Assembly: GCA_020630195.1 (NCBI GenBank)
Contig: JAHDBV010000024.1
Span: 1 to 52,675, forward strand
From: Acidimicrobiales bacterium
Lineage (GTDB): Bacteria > Actinomycetota > Acidimicrobiia > Acidimicrobiales > SZUA-35
Direction: 5' to 3'
DNA length: 52,675 nucleotides
The translations under genes were made by a program, and so were the position numbers. Below, piece by piece: positions 8,777 to 16,974 of this stretch (position 1 is its first letter; each line of letters begins with the position of its first letter). The notes beneath the pieces are model-generated. The model did not search any database. It saw only the letters and a program-made list of their open reading frames with translations, and had not been told where the DNA came from.

Positions 8777-11355
8777 CGGCGGCTCCCGCCCCGGCGGAAC
8801 GCCGAGCGCACCTCGTCGGCGGGAACCCAGACGCTCGGGTCGACGGCTTCGACCTTCTCGCTCGGGTCGAGTTCGGCGACGATCCGCCACGCTTCCTCGG
8901 CGCGGGCTCGGGCATCGAGATAGGTCCGCTGGGCCGCGGCGGAGGCCTCCACGGCCTCGGTCACGGACGGATCCTCGCTCCCCAGTTCGATGCGGAGCAT
9001 CTCGGCGGCCACCATCAGCCGGCTCGCCTCGCCGTCGAGCTCCTCGGCGCGGCTCGCGGCGGCCTCGGCCCGTTCCCGAGCGTCGGCGACGAGTGCCAGC
9101 GGGGCATCGTCGGGCTGCACGTCGAGGGCGACCTCGGCGGCCGCCTGGACGAAGACGACGAGCCCGAGGCGTTCAGAGAGCTCCGACAGGCTGCGATCGG
9201 CGGGCCCGAGCAGCCGTCCGTGGCGGACCCGCAGCGGAGCGAGGACGAAGGCGGCGGCGCTGGTGGCCTCGACGAAGTCGTCGGGGTCGACCGCTCCGAC
9301 GACCGTGGCCGGGAGTCGGGCGTCGTCGATCTGGCGTTGCACGTCGACGGAACGCTGCGGATCGTCTCCGACCAGGTGGACCTCGATCGCTCGCCCGCTC
9401 CAGTCGGGGGTTCGGGTGCACATCCAGGCCAGCAGGGTCAGGAGGCGTCCGGTGCGGTCGTCGGTCCACCAGACGGCGATCGGTCCATCGGCGTGGTCGT
9501 CGAGCGCCCGCCAGCCGGACTCCGACGCCGACAGCACGCCGACGTTGATGCCGAATCGCAGCGCGGTCTGGACCATCGTGCCCCGCTCGGCGGCGAGGCC
9601 ATCCAGATCGTCGCCGTCGGGAGGCGCCGATTGGCCGATGTCGGCACCGCTGAACAGCGCGAGGTTCGTCCGGAGCGGTCCGAGGCCGTGGGCCTGGATC
9701 ATCGCGGCGACCCCGTCGTCGAGGTCGTCGGCGACGAGGACCCGGTGATACGCCGCCGAGTCGGCGAAGGACAGCTCCCGGGCGAGCTCTCGATCGACCG
9801 AGCTGGCGTGGCGTCGCACGATCGGCCCTCGTCCCCGGACGATCCGCGTCACGGTCGTGAAGCCGGCACCACCTTCGAACCATCCGGCGAGGCGGACGAG
9901 ACGCTCCCGGCGACCGGGATCACGTGGCACGAATGCGACGGTGACCGGGCGCCAGTCGCGGCCGGCGTCGCTCGATTCGGCCATCTGCTGGAGACCGGTG
10001 CGGACCCTGGCCGCCTGATGGCCCCGTGTGGAGTCGGCCCAGCGGGAGGCGGAGATCGAACGCTCGAGCCAGGTGTAGAGGGCGAACACGGCCACGGCGG
10101 CGAACGCACCCGCCACCGGATCGATGGCCAGGATCGCGCCGAGGCAGGCCAGGGTGCCGAGCAGGCTGAGGCGCCAGTCGAAGAAGCGGAACGTGGGCCG
10201 GAACGAGGTGCTCTGGGCCCGGGCCTCGTTGTAGGTCGCGAAGTTGATCAGGCCGTAGCTGGCGAGGAAGAACATCGAGATCACGGGGGCGACGAGATCG
10301 AGATCACCGAGTGCGACGGTGACGAGGGCGATGCCGGTCGTGAGCAGCACGGCACGCCGGGGGTTGTCGTCCGGTCCGGCGCCGACACCGAGCGGTTCGA
10401 GCCGAGCGACGAGCCGATCGGCGGCGAGGCGTTGCAGCGTCCGGGGTCCGCCGAGCATCGAGGCGATGGCGGAGGACAGGGTCGCGGCGATCACGCCGAC
10501 GTCGACGAAGGCGGGGGCGACGGCGAGGCGCCGCATGATCGCCGTGTCGTCGCGGAGCTCGCCGAGCGGGACGGCGGCGGCGAAGGTGAAGATCACGAAC
10601 AGGTAGACGACCGTCGACAGGCCGATGGCGGCGAAGGTGCCCCGGGTGATCGACCGGCTCGGGGTCTTCAGGTCTCCCGACATCGCCACGCCCTGCGTGA
10701 AGCCGGTGATGGCGGGGAAGAAGATGGCGAAGGCGACCCAGAACGGCTCGCCGCCCGAGGGGGCGGCGAACGAGTCACGGAGGCGGCTCGTCTCCATGTC
10801 GGGCACGACCCCGACGACGTAGCCGACGATCGCGACGATCAGACAGACCATGACGACGTACTGGAATCGAGTCGCGATGTCGGCCCCGAGCCAGGCCAGA
10901 CCGAGCAGCAACACGATGGTGACCGCGGCGATCAGCCGTGGGAGGGAGGCGGAGTCGGACCCGACCACACTCGCGACGGCTTCGCCGAGACCGATGGCGT
11001 AGAACGCCACCGAGACCGACATGGCCAGGTAGAGCACGAGGCCGATGGCGCCACCGAACGCCGGGCCGAGGGTGCGGGAGATCAGGTAGTAGACGCCGCC
11101 CCCGCCGACACGCAGGTTGGTGGCGATGGCGGCGAGGGAGATCGTCGTGAGGATCGAGACCGACGTCGCCGCGAACAGGATGAGCAACATCCGGGTGAGC
11201 CCGACGTTGCCGGTGACGAAGCCCAGGCGCAGGAACAGGACGAGCCCGAGGATGGTGAGCACACTCGGCGTGAAGACGCCACCGAAGGTGCCGAGGCCCC
11301 CCGTGGGTGTCGCAGCGGCATCGCCGTCGTCGGCGGTCGAGTTCGTCGCCCCCAT
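8773..11355 (-). CDS. Amino acid permease-fold cation-chloride cotransporter (SLC12-like)
   Basis: An 860-residue membrane protein of the APC superfamily. About twelve hydrophobic segments occupy residues 22-470, beginning LGTFGGVFTPSVLTILGLVL, which resembles the first helix of Na-K-Cl and K-Cl cotransporters (SLC12). A soluble C-terminal half of about 380 residues follows. Its opening (WRPVTVAFVPRDP, then the LVRLAGWFEGGAGF segment) matches the cytosolic SLC12 domain, and the end is Glu/Ala-rich and probably helical. The ATG at 11355 was chosen because the family's N-terminal motif starts shortly after it; no ribosome-binding site is visible. It ends in a GTGA overlap with the SAP/DUF6434 gene. 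The transported ions are not deducible. Confidence 0.8.
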   Translation of the reverse strand: MGATNSTADDGDAAATPTGGLGTFGGVFTPSVLTILGLVLFLRLGFVTGNVGLTRMLLILFAATSVSILTTISLAAIATNLRVGGGGVYYLISRTLGPAFGGAIGLVLYLAMSVSVAFYAIGLGEAVASVVGSDSASLPRLIAAVTIVLLLGLAWLGADIATRFQYVVMVCLIVAIVGYVVGVVPDMETSRLRDSFAAPSGGEPFWVAFAIFFPAITGFTQGVAMSGDLKTPSRSITRGTFAAIGLSTVVYLFVIFTFAAAVPLGELRDDTAIMRRLAVAPAFVDVGVIAATLSSAIASMLGGPRTLQRLAADRLVARLEPLGVGAGPDDNPRRAVLLTTGIALVTVALGDLDLVAPVISMFFLASYGLINFATYNEARAQSTSFRPTFRFFDWRLSLLGTLACLGAILAIDPVAGAFAAVAVFALYTWLERSISASRWADSTRGHQAARVRTGLQQMAESSDAGRDWRPVTVAFVPRDPGRRERLVRLAGWFEGGAGFTTVTRIVRGRGPIVRRHASSVDRELARELSFADSAAYHRVLVADDLDDGVAAMIQAHGLGPLRTNLALFSGADIGQSAPPDGDDLDGLAAERGTMVQTALRFGINVGVLSASESGWRALDDHADGPIAVWWTDDRTGRLLTLLAWMCTRTPDWSGRAIEVHLVGDDPQRSVDVQRQIDDARLPATVVGAVDPDDFVEATSAAAFVLAPLRVRHGRLLGPADRSLSELSERLGLVVFVQAAAEVALDVQPDDAPLALVADARERAEAAASRAEELDGEASRLMVAAEMLRIELGSEDPSVTEAVEASAAAQRTYLDARARAEEAWRIVAELDPSEKVEAVDPSVWVPADEVRSAFRRGGSRR

Positions 11356-11364
11356 GCCCGGCAA

Positions 11365-11370
11365 TGTGTA
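11365..11370 (-). promoter_or_regulatory. TACACA -10-like element for the SLC12-like gene
   Basis: TACACA is followed by nine bases and then the ATG at 11355, and TTCACG lies 18 bp further upstream as a possible -35. The shifted hexamer CACATT would be seven bases away. Either would give a leaderless or nearly leaderless message. Confidence 0.35.
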
Positions 11371-11452
11371 GCCGATCCGGGGGCCCGACGTGAACGCCGG
11401 CGGATCCCAGCCCGCTCGACGTGGTCGTGGTCGCTCTGCCAGCATCTCGGAG

Positions 11453-12211
11453 GTGACCATCGCCTTCGTCCACGGAGTACCGGAAACCACCGCCGTGTGG
11501 GACCTGCTCGTCGCCGAGCTCGCCGATGTCGGCCGACCGATGGTGCGCCTCGAACCGCCCGGCTTCGGTGCTCCCCTGCCCGAGGGATTCACCCCGCATC
11601 CCGATGCCTACGGCGCCTGGCTCGTGTCGGAGCTCGAGGGTCTCGAGGGCCCGATCGATCTCGTCGGCCACGACTGGGGCGCCGGCCACGTCGCCCGGGC
11701 GGTCGCCGACCGGCCCGAGCTGGTGCGATCGTGGGCGATCGACTGCGGCGGTCTGCTCCACGCCGACTACGTCTGGCACGACACCGCCCAGGTGTGGCAG
11801 ACCCCGAGAGCCGGTGAGGAGGCACTCGCGGGCATGGTCGCGGTGCCGACCGCCGACCTCACGGCGGCCTACGCGGGCCTCGGTCTCCCGGAGGCGATCG
11901 CCGGCTCCTTCGCCGAGGCGATGACCGAGGAGATGGCCACGGCGATCATCGGGCTCTACCGCGGCGGCGCGCAGCCCTACCTGGGAGGGCTCGCCGATCG
12001 TCTCGCCGGACTCGAGCAACCTCCGCCCGGGATGTTCATCACCGCCTCCGACGACGCCTATGTGTCGGCGGCACTGGCCGCGGAGGGGGCCGAGCGGTTC
12101 GGCGTGGTGAACACCGTCATCGAGGGTGCCGGCCACTGGTGGGCGGCCAGCCACCCCGGTGAGGCCGCCGCGTCGTTGCGGGCCTTCTGGGCGTCGCTCG
12201 GCGGCGCCTGA
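11453..12211 (+). CDS. Alpha/beta hydrolase, epoxide hydrolase / haloalkane dehalogenase-like
   Basis: A 252-residue alpha/beta-hydrolase. The GTG at 11453 is chosen because the fold starts at once with VTIAFVHGVPETTAVWD (HG oxyanion region near residues 7-9). The nucleophile elbow is GHDWGAG near residue 67, so the nucleophile is Asp rather than Ser, as in epoxide hydrolases and haloalkane dehalogenases. The catalytic His is probably in GAGHWWAASHP near the C-terminus. A typical hydrolase of this class is about 290 residues, so the cap is short. It is divergent from the SLC12-like gene, with a 97-bp gap, and convergent with the acyl-CoA dehydrogenase. Substrate unknown. Confidence 0.78.
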   Translation: MTIAFVHGVPETTAVWDLLVAELADVGRPMVRLEPPGFGAPLPEGFTPHPDAYGAWLVSELEGLEGPIDLVGHDWGAGHVARAVADRPELVRSWAIDCGGLLHADYVWHDTAQVWQTPRAGEEALAGMVAVPTADLTAAYAGLGLPEAIAGSFAEAMTEEMATAIIGLYRGGAQPYLGGLADRLAGLEQPPPGMFITASDDAYVSAALAAEGAERFGVVNTVIEGAGHWWAASHPGEAAASLRAFWASLGGA

Positions 12212-12212
12212 T

Positions 12213-13325
12213 CTACCGGGGTTCGCGGGGCAGCCCGAGCGTCCGCTCCCCCAGGATGTTCCGCATGATGTCGGACGTCCCACCCATGATCGTGTAGGCC
12301 GGGCCGTAGGCCAGTCCCTTCCCGACGTCGTCCCACAACATGGCCTCCGCCCCGAGCACCCGGGCCACGAAGTCGGCGACTCGGGCCTCGTGCTCGGTGC
12401 AGAAGGCCTTGGTGGCGGCACTGAAGCCGGTCGGGGCCTGTTGGAGCACCTCGCGGTACACGAGCAGCCGCCCGACCCGGTAGTCGGCCTCGAGGCGGGC
12501 GATGTCCTGGCGGACCACGGGATCGGAGGTGTCGGCCCGTTCGAGCGCGAGGTCGTAGAGCGCCCGGTTCGAGACGAGCCGGTCGATCCCTCCGCGCTCG
12601 TGCTGGAGCTGGACCATCGTCTGCTTGAACGCGTCGCCCTCGACGCCCACGAGGTTCTCGACCGGGACCCGCACGTCGGTGAAGTAGACTTCGCAGAAGT
12701 GCCGGTTGGTCGTCATGTCGGTGATCGGGCGCACCTCGATGCCGGGGAGGTCCATCGGCACGATCAGCTCGGAGATGCCCTTGTGGGGTGGTCCCTCGGA
12801 CAGGGTGCGGCAGATCAGGTAGCAGTAGTCGGCGACCTCACCGAAGCTCGTCCAGATCTTCTGACCGTTGACCACGAACACGTCGCCGTCGCGGACCGCC
12901 GAGGTCTTCAGACCGGCGAGGTCGGAGCCGGCGTCGGGTTCGGACATGCCGATGCACCACGTGGTCTCGCCCGACAGCATCGACGGGAGGAACTCCGCCT
13001 TCTGGTCCTCGGTGCCGTAGGCGATGAGGGTCGGGCCCATCTGGCGGTCGGAGAACCACATCGCGGCGATGGGGGCGCCGGCGCCGATCATCTCCTCGGC
13101 GACGATGACACGCTCGATGGGTGGGCGCTCCCGGCCGCCGTACTCCTTCGGCCAGCCCATGCCGATCCAACCCTCCTCGGCCATGCGCTTCGCGAAGTCC
13201 TTCGAGAAGCCGTTGATCCAGGAGTCGTTGTGGCGGCCGAAATCGCGGACGCCTTCGGCGGCGACGGTGCGGGCACGGTCGCGTAGGGCGACGAGTTCGG
13301 GTGAGAGGTCGAAGTCCACGGGCAT
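12213..13325 (-). CDS. Acyl-CoA dehydrogenase family protein
   Basis: A 370-residue flavoprotein of the acyl-CoA dehydrogenase superfamily. Visible elements are the N-terminal helical domain (DLSPELVALRDRART), the FAD-contacting segment WCIGMSEPDAGSDLAGLKT, KIWTSFGEVADYCYLICRT, and the C-terminal GGTSDIMRNILGERTLGLPR. In the latter the Glu376 position of the classical MCAD motif (YEGTS) is Gly. The catalytic base may be elsewhere, as in the isovaleryl-CoA type, or the protein may be one half of a heteromer as in actinobacterial steroid degradation. It lies 85 bp downstream of the TauD-type gene on the same strand and may be co-transcribed. Substrate unknown. Confidence 0.85.
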   Translation of the reverse strand: MPVDFDLSPELVALRDRARTVAAEGVRDFGRHNDSWINGFSKDFAKRMAEEGWIGMGWPKEYGGRERPPIERVIVAEEMIGAGAPIAAMWFSDRQMGPTLIAYGTEDQKAEFLPSMLSGETTWCIGMSEPDAGSDLAGLKTSAVRDGDVFVVNGQKIWTSFGEVADYCYLICRTLSEGPPHKGISELIVPMDLPGIEVRPITDMTTNRHFCEVYFTDVRVPVENLVGVEGDAFKQTMVQLQHERGGIDRLVSNRALYDLALERADTSDPVVRQDIARLEADYRVGRLLVYREVLQQAPTGFSAATKAFCTEHEARVADFVARVLGAEAMLWDDVGKGLAYGPAYTIMGGTSDIMRNILGERTLGLPREPR

Positions 13326-13365
13326 CCAATCGGCAGGTCGCGGCTGACAGTTTCGCGGAGGAGGT

Positions 13366-13398
13366 GATCCGGGTCCGAATCCTCGCGCCGATCCGGGT
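13366..13398. repeat. Pair of 9-bp direct repeats upstream of acyl-CoA dehydrogenase
   Basis: GATCCGGGT occurs at 13366-13374 and again at 13390-13398, a 24-bp period, in the 85-bp gap between the dioxygenase stop and the acyl-CoA dehydrogenase start. This could be a tandem regulator site, but such words are common in DNA this GC-rich. Confidence 0.3.
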
Positions 13399-13410
13399 GT
13401 CGGGACGATC

Positions 13411-14235
13411 TCAGGCGCCGAGTTCGCTCCCGGCGACGGTGACCCGGTGCATCACCCGGCGGTGGCCGTGGTAGTCGTTGTGCGCCTTGTGCCAGGTGTT
13501 GCGGTTGTCCCACATCGCGACGGTGCCCGGCTCCCACCGGAGGCGGACCGTCGTCGAGTGGTCGGCGATGGCCTGGATGAGGCGGTCGACCGTGGCCTTG
13601 CCCGTCTCGTCGTCCTCACCCTCGATGCCGACCGTGAACGCCACGTTCACGTAGAGCGACTCCTCGCCGGTCTCCGGGTGGCGGACGATCACCGGATGGA
13701 CGGCCTCGCCCGTGAGCTCGGGGTTGTGCATCTCGATGTCGGTCTCGACCGCGTACCCCGTCTGGGCCCCGAACACGTGGTGGTTGCTGTGGCGGGCCCG
13801 CACGGTCCGCAACTCGGCGAGCTCGGCGTCGTCGAACGAACCGAGCACCTCACCGGTGTGGAGGAACTCGGTGTCGCCACCGGTGGGTGGCAGCTCGCGG
13901 GCCACGAGGATCGAGCCCCGTGCCGGTGCCGCGTCGTAGCTGTGGTCGGTGTGCCAGCCGCCGCCGATGTTGGTCAGCTGGCCGGGCTCCTTGCGGACCT
14001 CGGCGATCTCGGGATGGCCGGCGACCGGCGTGAAGAACTTGTTGACGTCCACCTCCGCGAAGCGCCGGGCGAAGGCGAGATGATCATCCGGGTCGAGTTG
14101 CTGGCCGCGGAACACGAGCAACCCCCGCTCCGCCCAGGCCCGGTCGAGGACGGCGATGTCGTCATCGTCGAGCTGGCGGAGGTCGACGTCGTGGACCTCG
14201 CTGCCGCAGCGGGGGGACAAGGGCTCGAATCGCAT
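13411..14235 (-). CDS. TauD/TfdA-family Fe(II)/2-oxoglutarate dioxygenase
   Basis: A 274-residue cytosolic dioxygenase of normal family length. The iron ligands are H95 and D97 (GGGWHTDHSYD) and H249 (NTWHKAHNDY). R264 sits 15 residues after the distal His, matching the TauD arginine that binds 2-oxoglutarate (RRVMHR). The N-terminus (FEPLSPRCGSEVHDVDL) is also characteristic of TauD. It would couple decarboxylation of 2-oxoglutarate to hydroxylation of a substrate such as a sulfonate, an aryloxyacid or a small acid. The substrate cannot be read from sequence. CACGCT six bases before the ATG suggests a leaderless start. Confidence 0.88.
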   Translation of the reverse strand: MRFEPLSPRCGSEVHDVDLRQLDDDDIAVLDRAWAERGLLVFRGQQLDPDDHLAFARRFAEVDVNKFFTPVAGHPEIAEVRKEPGQLTNIGGGWHTDHSYDAAPARGSILVARELPPTGGDTEFLHTGEVLGSFDDAELAELRTVRARHSNHHVFGAQTGYAVETDIEMHNPELTGEAVHPVIVRHPETGEESLYVNVAFTVGIEGEDDETGKATVDRLIQAIADHSTTVRLRWEPGTVAMWDNRNTWHKAHNDYHGHRRVMHRVTVAGSELGA

Positions 14236-14297
14236 CCGACGAGCGTGACAGGCCCGGCGTCGGCCGACAAGCTGGCGGCACCGACGGAGGCATGACC

Positions 14298-15620
14298 ATG
14301 ACGATCGATCGACTCGAACGGCACCCCGGCTACTGGGACTCCCCGTGGCCGGTCGAGTGCGGCGGGAACCGACGACAGAAGGCCCGGGTCGGACGCCTCG
14401 ACGCCGCGAACCGCACCGCCGAGGTCACCACCCGCCACGACGATCGCTGGCACGTGATGGTGGTGCGGCGCGATCCGGGAGAGTGGTTCGTCGGGGGCAC
14501 GATGCCCCGCTTCACGGGACCGGCACCGTTCGGCTGGGTCGACCGGCTCGACCCCACCACGCTCGAACCGGTGGCCCGCTCCCCTGAGCTGCCGTGTGGG
14601 GAGCACGTGTGGTGTGGTTCGATCGCCGTGCACGCCGACGGGTCGATCCTCTCGGTCAACGGCTCCCGTCTCCATCGCCTCGACCCGATCTCGCTGGAGG
14701 TGCTCGCCGAGCGGCGTCTTCCGGTCGAGCGGGCCCACAACGGGATGCTCGTGCTCGCCGACGGCTCGATCCTGACGAAGGACCTGCGCCTCGAGGGTCA
14801 GGGCGGCACGACCATCAGCCGCTTCGCCGGCACCGACCTCGATCCGGTCGGAGCGCCGCTCGTGCTGCCCGAGGGCTCGATGGGGCGGATCGCCGCGGAG
14901 GTCGGCGCCGACGGTGTCGAGCGGGTCTACGTGCCCGGCACCGAGCACGTGTGGCGTCTCGTGATCGACGGTGAGGCGATGCACGTCGACCCCGAGTGGA
15001 GCCCGCGCTACCGCGCGGCCGGACCCACGAGTGGAGGCCTCGCCTGGGACGGGTGCCTCGCCGACGGCTCGTTGTGGCTGATGGATGCCGGTGATCTGCC
15101 GAGCATCCGCCACATCCACGAGACGGTTCCGAACGGACGTTGGGATCGACCCCCGGATCTCTCCTGGCGGCAGCCCGCGCCGTGGCCGGCGCCGCAGCGG
15201 CTGTTGCGCATCGGACTCGACGACGCCGCGGTGGCCGACGTGGCGCCGTTCGGCGCCGCCGGAGGCGGCATCATCGCCCCGCCCGTGGCGGTACCCGAAC
15301 ACGACCGGGTGATCGCCTGGGACTCGGTCAACGGCGGCCTGGCCGGCATCGAGGCGTCCACGATGCGCGTCGTCTGGCAGCTCGACGTACGGCCGTCGAT
15401 GCAGCCCGTCGTGTATCCCGACTCCGGCGAGCTCGTGATCAACGACTTCACGCCGGATCGGCGGGACCACGTGATCGTCGTCGACCTCGAGACGGGAACG
15501 CTGCTGGATCGGGTCGACACCGGTTCGCGAATCGCCAACGGCATGTTTCTGACCGCCGGCGACGACCACGACGTGTGGTATTGCACGACGACGGTCCTGT
15601 CGCGCATCCGCTGGCGCTGA
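14298..15620 (+). CDS. Hypothetical beta-propeller-like (PQQ-repeat-like) protein
   Basis: A 440-residue protein without signal peptide or membrane segment. The ATG at 14298 is preferred to the one at 14292 because GGAGG (14286-14290) is then 7 nt away. Sequence blocks of about 45-60 residues repeat a strand-rich pattern with phrases such as VHADGSILSVNGSRLHRLDP, VLADGSILTKDLRLE and VIAWDSVNGGLAGIEASTM, reminiscent of PQQ-like or SMP-30-like propellers. No catalytic motif was recognised. The N-terminal WDSPWPVECGGNRRQK segment looks family-specific. It is divergent from the TauD-type dioxygenase gene. Confidence 0.6.
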   Translation: MTIDRLERHPGYWDSPWPVECGGNRRQKARVGRLDAANRTAEVTTRHDDRWHVMVVRRDPGEWFVGGTMPRFTGPAPFGWVDRLDPTTLEPVARSPELPCGEHVWCGSIAVHADGSILSVNGSRLHRLDPISLEVLAERRLPVERAHNGMLVLADGSILTKDLRLEGQGGTTISRFAGTDLDPVGAPLVLPEGSMGRIAAEVGADGVERVYVPGTEHVWRLVIDGEAMHVDPEWSPRYRAAGPTSGGLAWDGCLADGSLWLMDAGDLPSIRHIHETVPNGRWDRPPDLSWRQPAPWPAPQRLLRIGLDDAAVADVAPFGAAGGGIIAPPVAVPEHDRVIAWDSVNGGLAGIEASTMRVVWQLDVRPSMQPVVYPDSGELVINDFTPDRRDHVIVVDLETGTLLDRVDTGSRIANGMFLTAGDDHDVWYCTTTVLSRIRWR

Positions 15621-15701
15621 CCGCACGGGTCCGGCCGACCCGGTGTGGGAGCATGGAGGGATGCCCGTCGGCACCGTCCACCCGAACGAGCGGAGCGGCC
15701 G

Positions 15702-16919
15702 GTGAGGCGCCACCACCGGGCCGCGGCCGTCCTCGCGCTGTCGCCGATCCTGGTCGCCGCCTGCACGAGCGATGGTCTCGGACCCGGCGCCGACACGACG
15801 GCCCCGGCGACGAGCGAGATGCCGACGACCTCTCGATCGACCGACGATTCGGCCTCGACCGTCACCGTCGACCCCGACGCGGTCGCGATTCCGGTCGGTG
15901 TGGCGCTGCCGACGACGTCGGGCAATCCGGTGCTGCCCGGCCGACTCGATCTCGGCGCGGTCACCGAGATCGGGGCCTTCGACGCCCCCGTCGGTCGCCT
16001 CCGGGGATTCGACACCTCCGGAGCCACGTGGCAGGTCGCCACCGATGGCCGCATCGTCGACCTCGACCTCGACGAGCTCCGCCCGGGCGAGCCGCTCGGG
16101 CGGGTGCTGGTCGACCCCCGGCAGATGGCCGACGACCCGCTGCCCGACGGCATCCCGGTGTGGTCGGGGACGACGATGGTGGTGCTGACCGAACCGACCG
16201 ACCGCTACGGCCACGGCGTGCTCGGCGACGCCGTCGAGGCGGGTGCGTTCGAGATCCTCACCCTCGCCGCCGAGCCGACGGAGCTCGAGCCGCATCCGGA
16301 GGTGCTGGGGCGGGTCCGGGTGGAGATCGCGGCACCGGCCGTGATCGAGGGCATCGCGGCGCTGCTCGCCGACCTCGACGGTGACGGTGTCGACGAGGTC
16401 ATCGCAACCGAAGCCGACCCGTCGAACGGTGCCCGCATGGTGGCGTTCGAGCTCGATGGCACGCCCGTGGTGCGCGGCCGGCCCGTCGGTCGGGGCAACC
16501 GCTGGCGGAACCAGCTGGGCGTGGGCCCGCTCGGACCGAACGGGGAGATCGAGTTCGTCGACGTCGAAACACCCCACATCGGCGGTGACGTCGGGTGGTT
16601 CCGGCTCGGGGACGGCGAGCTCGGTCAGCAGATCGTCACGGGTGACTTCTCCACCCATCGCATCGGCTCCCGCATCCTCGACCAGGGAGTGCTCGTCGAC
16701 GTCCACGGCGACGGACGCCCGGAGGTCGTCGTGCCGACCCAGGATCAGCGCACTCTGGTGGCGCTGTCCCGGACCGTCGCCGGGGTCGAGATCGTCGCAT
16801 CGCTCGATCTCGGCGCCCGCCTGACCTCGAACCTGGCCGGCGTGTCGGACGGGAGCCGAGCGGTGCTGGCCGTCGGTCTGGACGACGGTCGGGTACTGCG
16901 TCTCGGGCGCCTGACCTGA
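15702..16919 (+). CDS. Secreted lipoprotein with FG-GAP/VCBS-type repeats
   Basis: A 405-residue exported protein. The GTG at 15702 gives an arginine/histidine-rich n-region, a hydrophobic core and a lipobox ending at Cys21. A Thr/Ser/Asp-rich linker follows. The body contains calcium-loop-like segments typical of integrin-type FG-GAP/VCBS propellers: LLADLDGDGVDEVIATEAD near residue 230 and VDVHGDGRPEVVVPTQD near residue 335. The function is unknown; anchoring outside the membrane and a propeller fold are the supportable claims. It follows another propeller-like gene 81 bp upstream. Confidence 0.7.
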   Translation: MRRHHRAAAVLALSPILVAACTSDGLGPGADTTAPATSEMPTTSRSTDDSASTVTVDPDAVAIPVGVALPTTSGNPVLPGRLDLGAVTEIGAFDAPVGRLRGFDTSGATWQVATDGRIVDLDLDELRPGEPLGRVLVDPRQMADDPLPDGIPVWSGTTMVVLTEPTDRYGHGVLGDAVEAGAFEILTLAAEPTELEPHPEVLGRVRVEIAAPAVIEGIAALLADLDGDGVDEVIATEADPSNGARMVAFELDGTPVVRGRPVGRGNRWRNQLGVGPLGPNGEIEFVDVETPHIGGDVGWFRLGDGELGQQIVTGDFSTHRIGSRILDQGVLVDVHGDGRPEVVVPTQDQRTLVALSRTVAGVEIVASLDLGARLTSNLAGVSDGSRAVLAVGLDDGRVLRLGRLT

Positions 16920-16961
16920 CGGGTTCGGGTCGGCGGGCGCGTCGCTGTCGTTGCACCCGCC

Positions 16962-16967
16962 TAGGTT
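16962..16967 (+). promoter_or_regulatory. TAGGTT -10 element, leaderless start of recQ
   Basis: TAGGTT is followed by seven bases and the GTG at 16975, with no ribosome-binding site in between. Confidence 0.6.
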
Positions 16968-16974
16968 CTGCGGC

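Noticed and set aside
8581..11817. Open frame of over 1,000 codons opposite the SLC12-like transporter
   Set aside because: Its translation is low-complexity Gly/Arg/Asp/Glu/His sequence without any domain. The reverse strand encodes a clear membrane transporter with a coupled downstream gene. Long antisense frames are expected at this GC content.
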